A DNA stretch of 64,000 nucleotides from Clavibacter zhangzhiyongii (GCF_014775655.1 NZ_CP061274.1:1054001-1118000); one strand, 5' to 3'. Shown: positions 20,485-30,319, counted from the stretch's first letter. A program made the numbers and translations. Notes: generated by a model not told the origin, from the sequence alone.

Positions 20485-20508
20485 ACTGTACCGACCGGAC
20501 GGTACAGT
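20485..20508. promoter_or_regulatory. Operator palindrome between tetR and MFS exporter
   Basis: Perfect nine-base arms ACTGTACCG (20485-20493) and CGGTACAGT (20500-20508) flank a six-base spacer whose central CCGG is also symmetric, leaving one mismatched pair. The right arm contains TACAGT, a -10 for the exporter with TTGCCG 18 bases upstream (20479-20484). The left arm falls where the tetR -35 should be. A bound dimer would block both promoters. Confidence 0.75.
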
Positions 20509-20578
20509 GATCCCGGCCGCCCTCGCGGCCCCGTCCGCGCGCCCGCGCCGTCGCCTCCCGACGTCAGGAAGCCCCGTC

Positions 20579-22117
20579 ATGTCCACGCCCCGCACCGAGT
20601 CCGTCCCCGTGACCGCCCCCGCCCGCGCGGGGCGCCGCCAGTGGGCGGCGCTCGTGGTCCTCATGCTCCCGGTGCTGCTCGTCTCCATCGACAACACCGT
20701 GCTGAGCTTCGCGATGCCGTCCATCGCGCGCGACCTCGAGCCGTCGGGCGCGGCCCAGCTCTGGATCATCGACGCCTACCCGCTCGTGCTCGCGGGCCTC
20801 CTCGTCGCCATGGGCAACATGGGCGACCGCTACGGGCGCCGCCGCCTGCTAATGATCGGCGCGGCGGGCTTCGGCCTCGTCTCCGCCCTCGCGGCCTTCG
20901 CGACCGACGCCTCGCAGCTCATCGCGGCACGCGCCGCGCTCGGCTTCTTCGGGGCCATGCTCATGCCGTCGACGCTGTCGCTCCTCCGCTCGATCTTCAC
21001 CGACCGCACGCAGCGCCGCCTCGCCATCGCGATCTGGGCGTCGGGTTTCTCCGGCGGATCCGCGCTCGGCCCGCTCGTGGGCGGCGTGCTGCTCGAGCAC
21101 TTCTGGTGGGGATCCGTGTTCCTCGTCGCCGTGCCCGTGCTGCTGCCGCTGCTGATCCTCACGCCGGCGCTCGTGCCCGAGTCGAAGGACCCGGTGCCCG
21201 GCCCGATCGACGTGGTCGCCATCGTGCTGTCGCTCGCCACCGTCGCGCCCATCGTCTACGCGATCAAGACGTTCGCGACCGAGGGCGTCACCCCGCTCGC
21301 GATCGCGGCGCCCGTCGTGGGCGTGGTCGCCGGGATCCTGTTCGTGCGCCGCATGTCCCGCGCGCGGAACCCCATGCTCGACGTCGCGCTCTTCCGCGAG
21401 CCGGTGTTCACGGGCGCGGTGCTCGTCAACCTGCTGAGCGTCGTCTCGCTCGTCGGCTTCCTCTTCTTCGTGACGCAGCACCTGCAGCTCGTCGCGGGGC
21501 TGGACCCGCTGGCCGCCGGGTTCGCGCTCATCCCGGGATCCGTCGTGGTCATCGTCTCGGGCCTCGTGATCGTCCCCATCGTGGCGCGCGCCCGCCCCTC
21601 GCGGGTCGTCGCCATCGCGCTCGCGTTCTCGACCGTCGCCTACGTGCTGCTCGCGGTCACCGGCCGCGGCGCCTCGGTGGGCCTGCTCGTCGTCGCGTTC
21701 TGCCTGCTCGGCGCGGGCATCGGCGCCTCCCAGACGATCTCCAACGACCTCATCATCGCGGCCGTCCCGCCGGCGAAGGCGGGCGCGGCGTCCGCCGTGT
21801 CGGAGACGGCGTACGAGGTGGGCGCCGTGCTCGGCACGGCCGTGCTCGGCAGCATCCTCACCGCCAGCTACCGCACCGGGCTGGTGCTGCCCGCCGGCCT
21901 GTCCGAGGGCGACGCCGTCGCCGCGCGCGAGACCCTCGGGGGAGCGGTGTCCGTCGCCGAGCGCGTGCCGTCCGACGTGGGGGCGGCGCTGCTGGAGTCG
22001 GCGCACACGGCCTTCGACGGCGGCGTGGTGACGACCTCGATCATCGGCGCCGTGCTGATGGTGGGCGCCATCGTCATCTCGCTCACGAGCCTGCGCCGCG
22101 CGAGCTCCCACGACTGA
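20579..22117 (+). CDS. MFS drug exporter, DHA2 (14-helix) type
   Basis: This 512-residue membrane protein resembles QacA/SmvA/EmrB proton-driven multidrug exporters. It has DNTVLSFAMPSIARDLEP, a substrate and proton motif D1 like that of DHA2 carriers, LLVAMGNMGDRYGRRRLLM (motif A) and GFFGAMLMPSTLSLLRSIF. Motif C-like sequence is SGGSALGPLVGGVLLEHFWW. The start ATG 20579 has AGGAAG ten bases upstream. With its divergent TetR repressor it forms a typical inducible efflux module; the substrate is not deducible. Confidence 0.9.
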   Translation: MSTPRTESVPVTAPARAGRRQWAALVVLMLPVLLVSIDNTVLSFAMPSIARDLEPSGAAQLWIIDAYPLVLAGLLVAMGNMGDRYGRRRLLMIGAAGFGLVSALAAFATDASQLIAARAALGFFGAMLMPSTLSLLRSIFTDRTQRRLAIAIWASGFSGGSALGPLVGGVLLEHFWWGSVFLVAVPVLLPLLILTPALVPESKDPVPGPIDVVAIVLSLATVAPIVYAIKTFATEGVTPLAIAAPVVGVVAGILFVRRMSRARNPMLDVALFREPVFTGAVLVNLLSVVSLVGFLFFVTQHLQLVAGLDPLAAGFALIPGSVVVIVSGLVIVPIVARARPSRVVAIALAFSTVAYVLLAVTGRGASVGLLVVAFCLLGAGIGASQTISNDLIIAAVPPAKAGAASAVSETAYEVGAVLGTAVLGSILTASYRTGLVLPAGLSEGDAVAARETLGGAVSVAERVPSDVGAALLESAHTAFDGGVVTTSIIGAVLMVGAIVISLTSLRRASSHD

Positions 22118-22156
22118 TCGCGGGGGCCACCCCGCGGAGCGGCCGCCGGACGCGCA

Positions 22157-22190
22157 TCGGGCCCGTCACCCCATGGGGTGACGGGCCCGA
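22157..22190. terminator. 34-base perfect palindrome, bidirectional terminator
   Basis: The two 17-base halves (22157-22173 and 22174-22190) are exact reverse complements with no spacer. It sits between the convergent MFS exporter and the small membrane gene, so a shared terminator is the simplest role. Confidence 0.65.
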
Positions 22191-22208
22191 CTCGCGTGCG
22201 GGGAGGGA

Positions 22209-22463
22209 TCAGACGATGTTGTCGTCCGAGCGCTCCCGGCGCGTGATGCGCTGGCCGGTCGCGGGGTCGATGCGCGTGCGCGTCTCGCTGACTGCCGTGC
22301 GGCGGCGGGCGAGGAGCGCGATGCCGATGATGATCACCAGCGCGCCGCCGCCCATGAGGATGTAGCCGACCAGCTGCAGGTCGACCCCCGGGACGGTGAG
22401 GTCGACGGCGAACGCGAGGATCGCGCCGACGACGACCAGGAAGATGCCGAGTCCGATGCTCAT
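22209..22463 (-). CDS. DUF6458-like small membrane protein
   Basis: This 84-residue protein has two helices, LGIFLVVVGAILAFAVDLTV and LVGYILMGGGALVIIIGIAL, then a basic tail with DPATGQRITRRE. The layout matches a small actinobacterial family I recall as DUF6458; its function is unknown. The start ATG at 22463 has GAAGGACAC upstream. The gene stands alone between the exporter and leuB. Confidence 0.75.
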   Translation of the reverse strand: MSIGLGIFLVVVGAILAFAVDLTVPGVDLQLVGYILMGGGALVIIIGIALLARRRTAVSETRTRIDPATGQRITRRERSDDNIV

Positions 22464-22578
22464 GGGTGTGTCCTTCTGTCGTGCCCGTCGGGGCCGTCGG
22501 GTGCCTCCACCGTAGCGCGCGGGTGCCCGCGGCGGACGGGTAACCTGGCCCGACACCCACCGAGCTCCGGGAGGATCC

Positions 22579-23646
22579 ATGCCCCGCACCATCTCGCTCG
22601 CCGTCGTCCCGGGGGACGGCATCGGCCCGGAGGTCGTCCACGAGGCCCTGCGCGTGCTCCGGGAGGCGGTCCCCGCGGACGTGTCGCTCGACACCGTCCA
22701 GTACCCGTTCGGCGCCGGACACTACCTCGAGACCGGGGAGATCCTCACGGACGCCGACCTCGCCGCGCTCGCGCAGCACGACGCGATCCTCCTCGGCGCC
22801 GTCGGCGGCGACCCCCGCGACGCGCGCCTGGCGGGCGGCATCATCGAGCGCGGGCTGCTGCTGAAGCTGCGCTTCGCGTTCGACCACTACGTCAACCTGC
22901 GGCCGACCACGCTGCTGCCCGGCGTCGCGTCGCCGCTGGCCGCGCCCGGCGAGGTCGACTTCGTCGTGGTGCGCGAGGGCACCGAGGGGCCGTACGCCGG
23001 CAACGGCGGCGTCCTCCGCCGCGGCACCGAGCACGAGATCGCGACCGAGGTGTCCGTCAACACGGCGCACGGCGTGGAGCGCACCGTCCGGTTCGCGTTC
23101 GAGCTGGCCGAGAAGCGCGAGCGTCGGCGCGTCACGCTCGTCCACAAGACGAACGTGCTGACCTTCGCCGGATCCCTCTGGCAGCGCACCGTCGACCGCG
23201 TCGCCGCCGAGCACCCCGGCATCGAGGTCGACTACCTGCACGTCGACGCGACCATGATCTTCCTGGTCACCGACCCGTCCCGCTTCGACGTCATCGTCTC
23301 CGACAACCTCTTCGGCGACATCATCACCGACCTGGCAGCGGCCATCAGCGGCGGCATCGGCCTCGCGGCGTCCGGCAACGTGAACCCCACGGGCGCGTTC
23401 CCGAGCATGTTCGAGCCGGTGCACGGATCCGCGCCCGACATCGCCGGCCAGCAGAAGGCCGACCCGACCGCCGCGATCCTCTCCGTCGCGCTCCTGCTCG
23501 ACCACCTCGGCCTGCCCGAGGCGTCCGCCCGCGTCACGGCGGCCGTCACGGCCGACCTCGCGGCGCGCGCCGCGGGCGACACGGCTCCCCGTTCCACCGC
23601 GGAGGTCGGCGACGCCGTCATCCGCGCCCTCTCCACGACCCGCTGA
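22579..23646 (+). CDS. leuB: 3-isopropylmalate dehydrogenase
   Basis: This 355-residue NAD-dependent decarboxylating dehydrogenase catalyses the third step of leucine synthesis. Motifs are [19 protein letters not shown] at the N terminus, [35 protein letters not shown] and the metal/cofactor region [13 protein letters not shown], then [17 protein letters not shown] at 22541-22546 is a plausible -10, followed by a leader with GGGAGG nine bases before ATG. ilvE follows eight bases later, so leuB-ilvE is an operon. Confidence 0.95.
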   Translation: MPRTISLAVVPGDGIGPEVVHEALRVLREAVPADVSLDTVQYPFGAGHYLETGEILTDADLAALAQHDAILLGAVGGDPRDARLAGGIIERGLLLKLRFAFDHYVNLRPTTLLPGVASPLAAPGEVDFVVVREGTEGPYAGNGGVLRRGTEHEIATEVSVNTAHGVERTVRFAFELAEKRERRRVTLVHKTNVLTFAGSLWQRTVDRVAAEHPGIEVDYLHVDATMIFLVTDPSRFDVIVSDNLFGDIITDLAAAISGGIGLAASGNVNPTGAFPSMFEPVHGSAPDIAGQQKADPTAAILSVALLLDHLGLPEASARVTAAVTADLAARAAGDTAPRSTAEVGDAVIRALSTTR

Positions 23647-23654
23647 AGGACCCC

Positions 23655-24767
23655 ATGAGCACCACCAGCACCGACGCCGCCTTCCCCCTCTCCTTCGAGC
23701 TGACCCCGTCGGAGACCGCCCGCGCCGACGCCGAGCGGGAGGCGATCCTCGCGGACCCCGGCTTCGGCAAGCACTTCACGGACCACATGGTCCAGATCGA
23801 CTGGACCCTCGACGCCGGCTGGCAGGACGCGCGCGTCGTCCCGTACGGCCCCCTCCAGCTCGACCCCGCGGCGAGCGTCCTGCACTACGCGCAGGAGATC
23901 TTCGAGGGGATGAAGGCGTACGCGCACGCCGACGGATCCGTCTGGACCTTCCGCCCCGACCGCAACGCCGCCCGCCTCCAGCGCTCGGCCCGCCGCCTCG
24001 CGCTGCCGGAGCTCGCGACCGAGGACTTCGTCGAGTCGGTCCGCCAGCTCGTCCGCGCGGACATCGACTGGGTGCCGCGCGGCGCCGAGCAGAGCCTGTA
24101 CCTGCGCCCGTTCATGATCGCCAACGAGAGCTTCCTCGGAGTGCGCGCCGCCCAGCGCGTGGGCTACTACGTCATCGCGAGCCCGGCCGGCGCCTACTTC
24201 ACCGGCGGCGTGGCTCCCGTCTCCATCTGGCTGTCCCGCGACTACTCCCGTGCGGGCAAGGGCGGGACGGGCGCGGCGAAGACCGGCGGCAACTACGCCG
24301 CGTCGCTCCTCCCGCAGGCTGAGGCCGCGTCGCACGGATGCGCGCAGGTGCTCTTCCTCGACTCGCAGGAGGGCCGCTACCTCGAGGAGCTCGGCGGCAT
24401 GAACCTCGTGCTGGTCTACAAGGACGGCCGGATCGTCACGCCGGACTCCGACAGCATCCTCGAGGGCATCACGCGCGACTCCATCCTCGAGCTCGCGCGC
24501 GACCGCGGCCTCACGGTCGAGAAGCGCCGCGTGGAGCTGTCCGAGTGGGTCCAGGGCGTCGAGTCGGGCGAGATCACCGAGGTGTTCGCGTGCGGCACGG
24601 CGGCCGTCATCACGCCCATCGGGCGCCTCATGGGCGAGGGCCTCGACGTGGGCGACATCGACGCGCCCGCCGGCGAGCTGACCACGTCGCTGCGCCAGGA
24701 GCTGACCGACATCCAGTACGGCCGGATCCCCGACCGCCACGGATGGCTCACGCGCCTCGACGCGTAG
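23655..24767 (+). CDS. ilvE: Branched-chain amino acid aminotransferase
   Basis: This fold-type IV PLP aminotransferase of 370 residues transfers amino groups between glutamate and the branched-chain 2-keto acids. It has YAQEIFEGMKAYAHADGS, YLRPFMIANE, the catalytic lysine within GTGAAKTGGNYAASLL, EELGGMNLVLVYKDG and FACGTAAVITPIG. Length and motifs are those of the large (group II) BCATs. It is co-transcribed with leuB and is followed by a strong hairpin. Confidence 0.95.
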   Translation: MSTTSTDAAFPLSFELTPSETARADAEREAILADPGFGKHFTDHMVQIDWTLDAGWQDARVVPYGPLQLDPAASVLHYAQEIFEGMKAYAHADGSVWTFRPDRNAARLQRSARRLALPELATEDFVESVRQLVRADIDWVPRGAEQSLYLRPFMIANESFLGVRAAQRVGYYVIASPAGAYFTGGVAPVSIWLSRDYSRAGKGGTGAAKTGGNYAASLLPQAEAASHGCAQVLFLDSQEGRYLEELGGMNLVLVYKDGRIVTPDSDSILEGITRDSILELARDRGLTVEKRRVELSEWVQGVESGEITEVFACGTAAVITPIGRLMGEGLDVGDIDAPAGELTTSLRQELTDIQYGRIPDRHGWLTRLDA

Positions 24768-24780
24768 CGCGCACCGCCCC

Positions 24781-24824
24781 GACGCGGACGGCCGGTCCCT
24801 CCACGGGGGCCGGCCGTCCGCGTC
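24781..24824 (+). terminator. Terminator after ilvE
   Basis: Perfect 15-base arms (24781-24795 and 24810-24824) enclose a 14-base loop directly after the ilvE stop; it can also end the convergent oxidoreductase transcript. Confidence 0.7.
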
Positions 24825-24844
24825 CCGCGGCCGTCGGGCCGCCG

Positions 24845-25720
24845 TCAGCCGCGCCGCAGCTCGTCGGCGTGCGCCCGTGCGAAGTCGAGGAACGACCGCG
24901 GCGGCGTGCCCGTGATCCGGCTCACCGCGTCGGTCATCGCGCGCACGTCGTCGAGGCCGTCGCGCACCACCTCGGCGTACTGCCGGACGAGACCGCGCGC
25001 GAGCCACGCGTCGGCGCCGCCCGCGCGGAGAGCCAGGCCGAACAGCGGCCCCGGGAGGTGCACGTACCGGATCCGCCAGCCGAGCGCGGTGGACAGCCGC
25101 TCCGCGACCTGCCGCGAGGTGAGCGCCTCCGGCCCCGTCAGCACGTGATCGCGGCCCTCGTGCCCGTCCTCGGTGAGGACCTGCGCGGCGACGCGGGCGA
25201 TGTCGGCCGCGTCGATCCAGCCGATGGCGCTGCCGCCCGTGGTCTGCGGGTACAGGCCGCGGCGGATGGCGGGAGCGGACTGCAGGACGTTCTGCATGAA
25301 CGCCGACGGGCGCAGCAGCGTCCAGGCGAGCGGGGAGGCGCGCAGCAGCGCGTCGGTCTCCGCGCACGCCCGCGCCCACGGCAGCCGCGAGTCGAGGGTC
25401 GCGTCGCCGCCGGAGAGGTGCACCACCCGTCGCACGCCCGCGGCCTCGGCCGCCTCGACCGCGTTCCGGCCGAGCTCCGCCTGCCGGGGCGTCACGGGCG
25501 TGAGGAGGAACATCCGGTCGCAGCCCTCCAGGGCGGGGCCGAGCGTCCCCGGCCTGCCGAGGTCGCCGAGCACCGCGTCGACGCCGCGCGCCCGGAACGC
25601 CTCCACCTGCTCGGGCCGTCGGCACAGCGCGCGCACCGGCTCGCCGCGGTCGGCGAGGAGCGCGACCACGCGTCCCGCGACGCCGCCCGTCGCCCCGGTC
25701 ACCAGGATCGATCCGTCCAT
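24845..25720 (-). CDS. NmrA-like NAD(P)-binding oxidoreductase
   Basis: This 291-residue atypical short-chain dehydrogenase begins SILVTGATGGVAGRVVALLA, a glycine-rich NAD(P) loop, followed by VVHLSGGDATLDSR and TLLRPSAFMQNVLQ. Similar proteins include QorB-like quinone oxidoreductases and NmrA redox sensors. ATG 25720 was chosen because GGAGGAGGAGG precedes it; an upstream ATG at 25747 lies inside the operator. It is divergent from a MarR regulator with a shared inverted repeat, so it probably responds to electrophiles or quinones. That last step is inference. Confidence 0.82.
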   Translation of the reverse strand: MDGSILVTGATGGVAGRVVALLADRGEPVRALCRRPEQVEAFRARGVDAVLGDLGRPGTLGPALEGCDRMFLLTPVTPRQAELGRNAVEAAEAAGVRRVVHLSGGDATLDSRLPWARACAETDALLRASPLAWTLLRPSAFMQNVLQSAPAIRRGLYPQTTGGSAIGWIDAADIARVAAQVLTEDGHEGRDHVLTGPEALTSRQVAERLSTALGWRIRYVHLPGPLFGLALRAGGADAWLARGLVRQYAEVVRDGLDDVRAMTDAVSRITGTPPRSFLDFARAHADELRRG

Positions 25721-25734
25721 GCTGCCTCCTCCTC

Positions 25735-25756
25735 CAGTATCAGGCATCTGATACTG
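25735..25756. promoter_or_regulatory. MarR operator between oxidoreductase and marR
   Basis: Perfect nine-base arms CAGTATCAG (25735-25743) and CTGATACTG (25748-25756) are separated by GCAT. The repeat covers the -35 position of the marR promoter (-10 TAGGCT, 25771-25776), and GATACT in the left arm could be a leftward -10. Confidence 0.75.
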
Positions 25757-25782
25757 AGGACCGTAACACCTAGGCTGGCCGG

Positions 25783-26253
25783 ATGCCGCAGCCGCACGAG
25801 TTCACCGAGGCCGACCTCGGGAGCGTCATCACCTGGAGCGCCGTGCGCGCCGCCCGGAGGCTCGAGCGGATGCTCACGGAGGTCCTCGCGGAACACGACC
25901 TCACGCCCGTGCAGTTCGGCGTGCTCATCCACCTGGCGGTGCGGCCGTCCATCACGCAGGCGGTGCTCGCCCGCGAGGTGGCCGTGCGCCCGCAGAGCAT
26001 GGATCCGCTGCTGGCCGGGCTCGAGGCGCGCGGGCTGGTGTCGCGCTCCGCCGAGCGCGGACGGGGCCGCCGGAACCCCGTGACGCTCACGGACGCGGGC
26101 CTCGCGCTGCTGCGCGCGGCGTGGGGGCCGGCGACGGCGACGAACGACCTCTCCGGGTTCGGCGTCGACCGGGAGACGGGCGACGTCGTCGCCGACGCGC
26201 TCCTCCGGATCGCCACGGCCGGACCGGGTCTGCCCGCGCCGCCGCACGGCTAG
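25783..26253 (+). CDS. MarR family transcriptional regulator
   Basis: This 156-residue winged-helix regulator has LTPVQFGVLIHLAVRPSI, the recognition helix region TQAVLAREVAVRPQSMDPLL and the wing SAERGRGRRNPVTLTDAG. TAGGCT lies six bases before ATG 25783, so it is probably leaderless. The palindrome over its -35 suggests autorepression together with control of the divergent oxidoreductase. Confidence 0.85.
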   Translation: MPQPHEFTEADLGSVITWSAVRAARRLERMLTEVLAEHDLTPVQFGVLIHLAVRPSITQAVLAREVAVRPQSMDPLLAGLEARGLVSRSAERGRGRRNPVTLTDAGLALLRAAWGPATATNDLSGFGVDRETGDVVADALLRIATAGPGLPAPPHG

Positions 26254-26263
26254 GGTCGACAGC

Positions 26264-27037
26264 GTGAAGATCGCGCGATTCAGCACCGGAGACGACCCCC
26301 GCTACGGCATCCTCGACGAGGAGGAGGGCCACCTGGTCGTCCTCTCCGGCGACCCCATGTTCAGCGGCTACCAGACCACGGGGGAGCGCGTGCCGCTCGC
26401 CGACGCGCGGCTGCTCGCGCCCGTGATCCCGCGCTCCAAGGTCGTCGCGGTCGGCCGCAACTACGCCGCGCACGCCGCCGAGCACGGCAGCGAGGCGCCC
26501 ACGACGCCGCTCATCTTCCTGAAGCCCAACACCTCGGTCGTAGGGCCCGACGACGCGATCCGCCTCCCCGCCGACAGCCAGCAGGTCGAGCACGAGGGCG
26601 AGCTCGCGGTCGTCATCGGCAGGATCGCGCGCGACGTGTCGGTCGAGGACGCGCACCGGTCGATCTTCGGCTACACCATCGGCAACGACGTGACGGCCCG
26701 CGACATCCAGCACTCCGAGAGCCAGTGGGCGCGCGCCAAGGGCTACGACACCTTCTGCCCGCTCGGCCCGTACATCGAGACCGAGGGGTCGTTCGAGGAC
26801 GCGCTCATCGAGACGCGCGTGGACGGGGAGCTGCGCCAGTCGGCCCGCACGAGCGAGATGGTGCACTCGGTGCCCGAGCTCATCGCCTTCGCCTCGCGCG
26901 TCTGGACCCTGCTGCCCGGCGACGTGATCCTCACCGGCACCCCCGCGGGCGTCGGCCCGTTCACCGACGGCCAGGTCGTCGAGGTGTCGATCGAGGGGAT
27001 CGGCACGCTCTCGAACCCCGCGCGCGCCCGCGCCTGA
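26264..27037 (+). CDS. Fumarylacetoacetate hydrolase family protein
   Basis: The 257-residue protein belongs to the FAH superfamily of metal-dependent C-C hydrolases, decarboxylases and acylpyruvases. It shows VGRNYAAHAAEHGSEAP, the metal-binding glutamates in VEHEGELAVVIG, NDVTARDIQ and LTGTPAGVGPF. The family includes fumarylpyruvate hydrolases and oxaloacetate tautomerase/decarboxylases, so the substrate is uncertain. GTG 26264 follows TAGGGT by seven bases. The lipoprotein gene begins three bases after its stop. Confidence 0.85.
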   Translation: MKIARFSTGDDPRYGILDEEEGHLVVLSGDPMFSGYQTTGERVPLADARLLAPVIPRSKVVAVGRNYAAHAAEHGSEAPTTPLIFLKPNTSVVGPDDAIRLPADSQQVEHEGELAVVIGRIARDVSVEDAHRSIFGYTIGNDVTARDIQHSESQWARAKGYDTFCPLGPYIETEGSFEDALIETRVDGELRQSARTSEMVHSVPELIAFASRVWTLLPGDVILTGTPAGVGPFTDGQVVEVSIEGIGTLSNPARARA

Positions 27038-27039
27038 CC

Positions 27040-27798
27040 GTGATCCGCCCCGGCCGTCCCGCGCGCCTCGCGCTGGCGGCCGCCGCGGTCGCGCTGCTGT
27101 CGGGCTGCGTGTACGACGTGTCCGACTACGGACTCGAGACGCCCGGGCCCTCGGACGTGCCCGCGCCCACCGCGTCGCCGAGCCCGACCGCCGCGGATCT
27201 CCGCCTGCCCGCGGGCTGCGAGCCCGCCGACCTCTCGATCGACTGGGCGGAGCCCGTGGCCGGGCCCGCGGACGAGCTGCTCGCCGTGCGCGTGATGACC
27301 GTGCGGATCCCGAGCGCGGGGGAGCAGCCCGGCCTCGGCTCCACGACGCAGCGCGTCACGCGCGTCGACACCGCGCTGCGCCCGGCGCTCCGCCTCGAGC
27401 TCGACGAGGGGGACGGACCCGCCGTCCCCGTCGACGACGGCCTCGTGCCGCCCGGGACCTGGGCCGCCTTCCTCGGCGCGGACCTCCGCGATCGCGACCT
27501 CGTCGGGCCGCGGTTCGGCCGGCCCCCGCAGATCACCTCGTTCGACCCCGTGCTCGACCGCGCCGCCCGATACGTGATCGGGTACCTGGGCTCCGCGCAG
27601 TCCGCAGACGTCACGGTCACCGGATGCGACGGCGCGTTCCGCGGCTCGGGGACCCTGGAGGGCCTCGACCCGACGCGCTCCGCCGGCGCCGTCCTCCTCG
27701 AGTGCGGCGTGCCGCCCGGCGACCAGTACGACCGGTGGGACCTGCTCGAGCCGTACTGCGCCCCGGGCGCCGCGGGGGCGGCGGGCACCGAGCCCTAG
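27040..27798 (+). CDS. Lipoprotein of unknown function
   Basis: This 252-residue protein starts with a lipoprotein signal peptide: basic [10 protein letters not shown], a hydrophobic stretch, then the lipobox LLSGC with the acylated cysteine near residue 24. A Pro/Ser/Thr linker ([11 protein letters not shown]) leads to a globular domain I cannot assign. GTG 27040 comes just after the hydrolase stop, so co-transcription is likely. Its TAG stop overlaps the TAGGAT used as a -10 for gltX. Confidence 0.75.
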   Translation: MIRPGRPARLALAAAAVALLSGCVYDVSDYGLETPGPSDVPAPTASPSPTAADLRLPAGCEPADLSIDWAEPVAGPADELLAVRVMTVRIPSAGEQPGLGSTTQRVTRVDTALRPALRLELDEGDGPAVPVDDGLVPPGTWAAFLGADLRDRDLVGPRFGRPPQITSFDPVLDRAARYVIGYLGSAQSADVTVTGCDGAFRGSGTLEGLDPTRSAGAVLLECGVPPGDQYDRWDLLEPYCAPGAAGAAGTEP

Positions 27799-27811
27799 GA
27801 TCGGATGCAGG

Positions 27812-29332
27812 ATGACTGAGACAACCGCGCACCCCGTGACCACCGCTTCCGGCACCGACGTCCGCGTCCGGTTCTGCCCGTCCCCGACCGGGACGCCGCA
27901 CGTGGGGCTCATCCGCACGGCGCTGTTCAACTGGGCGTACGCGCGCCACACCGGCGGCAAGCTCGTCTTCCGCGTCGAGGACACCGACGCCGCGCGCGAC
28001 AGCGAGGAGAGCTACCGGCAGCTCATCGAGGCGCTGCGCTGGCTCGAGATCGACTGGGACGAGGGCGAGGGCGTCGGTGGCCCGCACGCGCCGTACCGCC
28101 AGTCGCAGCGCACCGACCTCTACCTCGACGTGATCCGGAAGCTCACCGCGTCCGGCCACCTCTACGAGAGCTACGCGACCGCCGAGGAGATCGAGGCGCG
28201 CAACCGCGCCGCCGGCCGCGACCCGAAGATGGGCTACGACAACTTCGAGCGCGACCTCACCGAGGTCGAGCGCCAGGCGTTCCGCGACGAGGGCCGCGCG
28301 CCCGCCCTGCGCCTCCGCGTGCCGGACACCGACCTCTCCTTCGACGACCTCGTGCGCGGCACGGTCACGTTCCCGGCCGGGTCCTTCCCCGACTTCGTGC
28401 TCGTGCGCCCGAACGGCGCCCCGCTCTACACGCTCGTGAACCCCGTCGACGACGCGCTCATGGGGATCACGCACGTGCTCCGCGGCGAGGACCTCCTGTC
28501 GTCGACGCCCCGGCAGATCGCGCTGTACCACGCGCTCATCGACATCGGCGTGGCCGACGCCATCCCGCGCTTCGGCCACCTGCCCTACGTGATGGGGGAG
28601 GGCAACAAGAAGCTCTCCAAGCGCGACCCCGAGTCGAACCTGTTCCACCACCGCGACCGCGGCTTCATCCCCGAGGGCCTCATCAACTACCTGGCGCTCC
28701 TCGGCTGGTCGCTCACGCACGACCGCGACGTGTTCTCGCGCATGGAGATGATCACCGCGTTCGACGTCGCCGACGTCACGCCCGCGCCCGCGCGCTTCGA
28801 CCTGAAGAAGGCGGAGTCGCTGAACGGCGACCACATCCGCCTCCTCGCCCTCGAGGACTTCGCCGGGCGCCTGGTGCCGTACCTGCAGGCCGCGGGCGTC
28901 GTCGGCGCCGAGCTCACGCACGACGAGAAGCGCATGCTCGACGCCGCGGCGCCGCTCGTGCAGGAGCGCATGCAGCTCCTCGGCGAGGCGCCCGACCTGC
29001 TGTCGTTCCTCTTCACCACGGCCGACGCGCTGCCGTACGACGACGCCGCGGTGCAGGCGCTCAAGGACGACGCCGGCGAGGTGCTCGCGGCCTCGCGCGG
29101 CGCGCTCGACGGCGTCCCGCACACGCAGTGGGACGTCGACCTGGTGCAGGAGATGCTGCAGAACACCCTCATCACCGGCATGGGCATGAAGCCGCGCCTC
29201 GCCTACGGGCCGCTGCGCGTCGCCGTCTCCGGGCGCCGCATCTCGCCGCCGCTGTTCGAGTCGATGGTGCTGCTCGGCAAGGACGAGACCATCGCGCGCC
29301 TCGACCGCCTCGCGGGGATGCTCGGTGAGTGA
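27812..29332 (+). CDS. gltX: Glutamyl-tRNA synthetase
   Basis: This class I synthetase of 506 residues charges tRNA-Glu and, in organisms lacking GlnRS, also tRNA-Gln for later amidation by GatCAB. The HIGH-type motif reads [18 protein letters not shown], the KMSKS-type motif [10 protein letters not shown], and [11 protein letters not shown] binds glutamyl-adenylate. TAGGAT at 27796-27801 lies ten bases before ATG, giving a very short leader. Its stop lies inside the next gene. A tRNA-Gln gene is 1 kb downstream. Confidence 0.95.
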   Translation: MTETTAHPVTTASGTDVRVRFCPSPTGTPHVGLIRTALFNWAYARHTGGKLVFRVEDTDAARDSEESYRQLIEALRWLEIDWDEGEGVGGPHAPYRQSQRTDLYLDVIRKLTASGHLYESYATAEEIEARNRAAGRDPKMGYDNFERDLTEVERQAFRDEGRAPALRLRVPDTDLSFDDLVRGTVTFPAGSFPDFVLVRPNGAPLYTLVNPVDDALMGITHVLRGEDLLSSTPRQIALYHALIDIGVADAIPRFGHLPYVMGEGNKKLSKRDPESNLFHHRDRGFIPEGLINYLALLGWSLTHDRDVFSRMEMITAFDVADVTPAPARFDLKKAESLNGDHIRLLALEDFAGRLVPYLQAAGVVGAELTHDEKRMLDAAAPLVQERMQLLGEAPDLLSFLFTTADALPYDDAAVQALKDDAGEVLAASRGALDGVPHTQWDVDLVQEMLQNTLITGMGMKPRLAYGPLRVAVSGRRISPPLFESMVLLGKDETIARLDRLAGMLGE

Positions 29333-30290
29333 CCCCGCGGGCGCCGGCGCGACCGGCGCCGGCTCCACCGCGTCCGGCGACTCCTACGACGTCGTCGTCA
29401 TCGGCGCGGGCCCCGCGGGCCTCTCCGCCGCGCTGAACCTCGTCCGGGCCCGGCGCCGCACCCTCGTGCTCGACAGCAGCCGGCCGCGGAACGCCGCGAC
29501 GCTCATGTCGCACGGCTTCGTCACCCGCGACGGTATCTCCCCGCTCGAGCTCCGCAAGCTCGGCCAGGTCGAGGTGGAGTCCTACGACGAGGGCGAGTTC
29601 CAGCTCGCCGTCGTGCAGTCGGCGGAGCCCGCCGAGGGCGGCTTCACGGTCCGTGCGAAGGGCGTCCGCCGCGCGCCCGACCGCGAGGTGCACGCGCGCC
29701 GGATCCTCATCGCCACGGGCCTCGTGGAGACGCTGCCCGACCTGCCGAGCATCCGCGCGTACTACGGCACCGCGGTGCACAGCTGCATGGAGTGCGACGG
29801 CTACGAGAAGGCCGACGAGCCGCTGTTCCTCATCGGCGAGACCGACGACCTCGTGGAGCGCGCCCTGCTGCTCTCGCAGTGGTCGCGCGACATCATCGTC
29901 TTCACCAACGGCGTCGCCCGCATCGACGAGGCGGGGGAGCGCGGGCTCGCGACCCTCGGCATCCGCGTCGACCGCCGGCCCGTCGCCGACATCGAGGGCG
30001 AGCGTGCGGCCGTCGCGGGCATCCGGATGCAGGACGGCTCGGTCGTCCCGCGCACGGGTGGCTTCGTGCGCCCGCGCTACTCGACGGCCCTCGACTTCCT
30101 CGCGGGCCTCGACCTCGACACCGATGACGACGGCCACATCGCCGTCGACGCGGAGGGCCGCACGTCCCATGCGGGCGTCTACGCGGCGGGCGACAGCTCG
30201 CAGCCGGGCCCGCAGCAGCTGATCATCGCGGCCGGCTTCGGCGCGCGCGCCGCCAGCGCGATCAACCGGGACCTGCTGCCGCGGATCTGA
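29325..30290 (+). CDS. Thioredoxin-reductase-like FAD oxidoreductase
   Basis: This 321-residue flavoprotein starts [20 protein letters not shown] (FAD Rossmann fold) and has the redox pair CMEC in [11 protein letters not shown] near residue 155, spaced like the CxxC of thioredoxin reductase. The C-terminal FAD motif is [18 protein letters not shown]. The NADPH domain appears weakly conserved, which resembles the low-molecular-weight TrxR-like proteins whose partner is unknown. GTG 29325 lies eight bases before the end of gltX, so the two are coupled. Confidence 0.82.
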   Translation: MSDPAGAGATGAGSTASGDSYDVVVIGAGPAGLSAALNLVRARRRTLVLDSSRPRNAATLMSHGFVTRDGISPLELRKLGQVEVESYDEGEFQLAVVQSAEPAEGGFTVRAKGVRRAPDREVHARRILIATGLVETLPDLPSIRAYYGTAVHSCMECDGYEKADEPLFLIGETDDLVERALLLSQWSRDIIVFTNGVARIDEAGERGLATLGIRVDRRPVADIEGERAAVAGIRMQDGSVVPRTGGFVRPRYSTALDFLAGLDLDTDDDGHIAVDAEGRTSHAGVYAAGDSSQPGPQQLIIAAGFGARAASAINRDLLPRI

Positions 30291-30319
30291 CGCGTGGGGC
30301 CCGTCGGGCGCGCGCCGGT

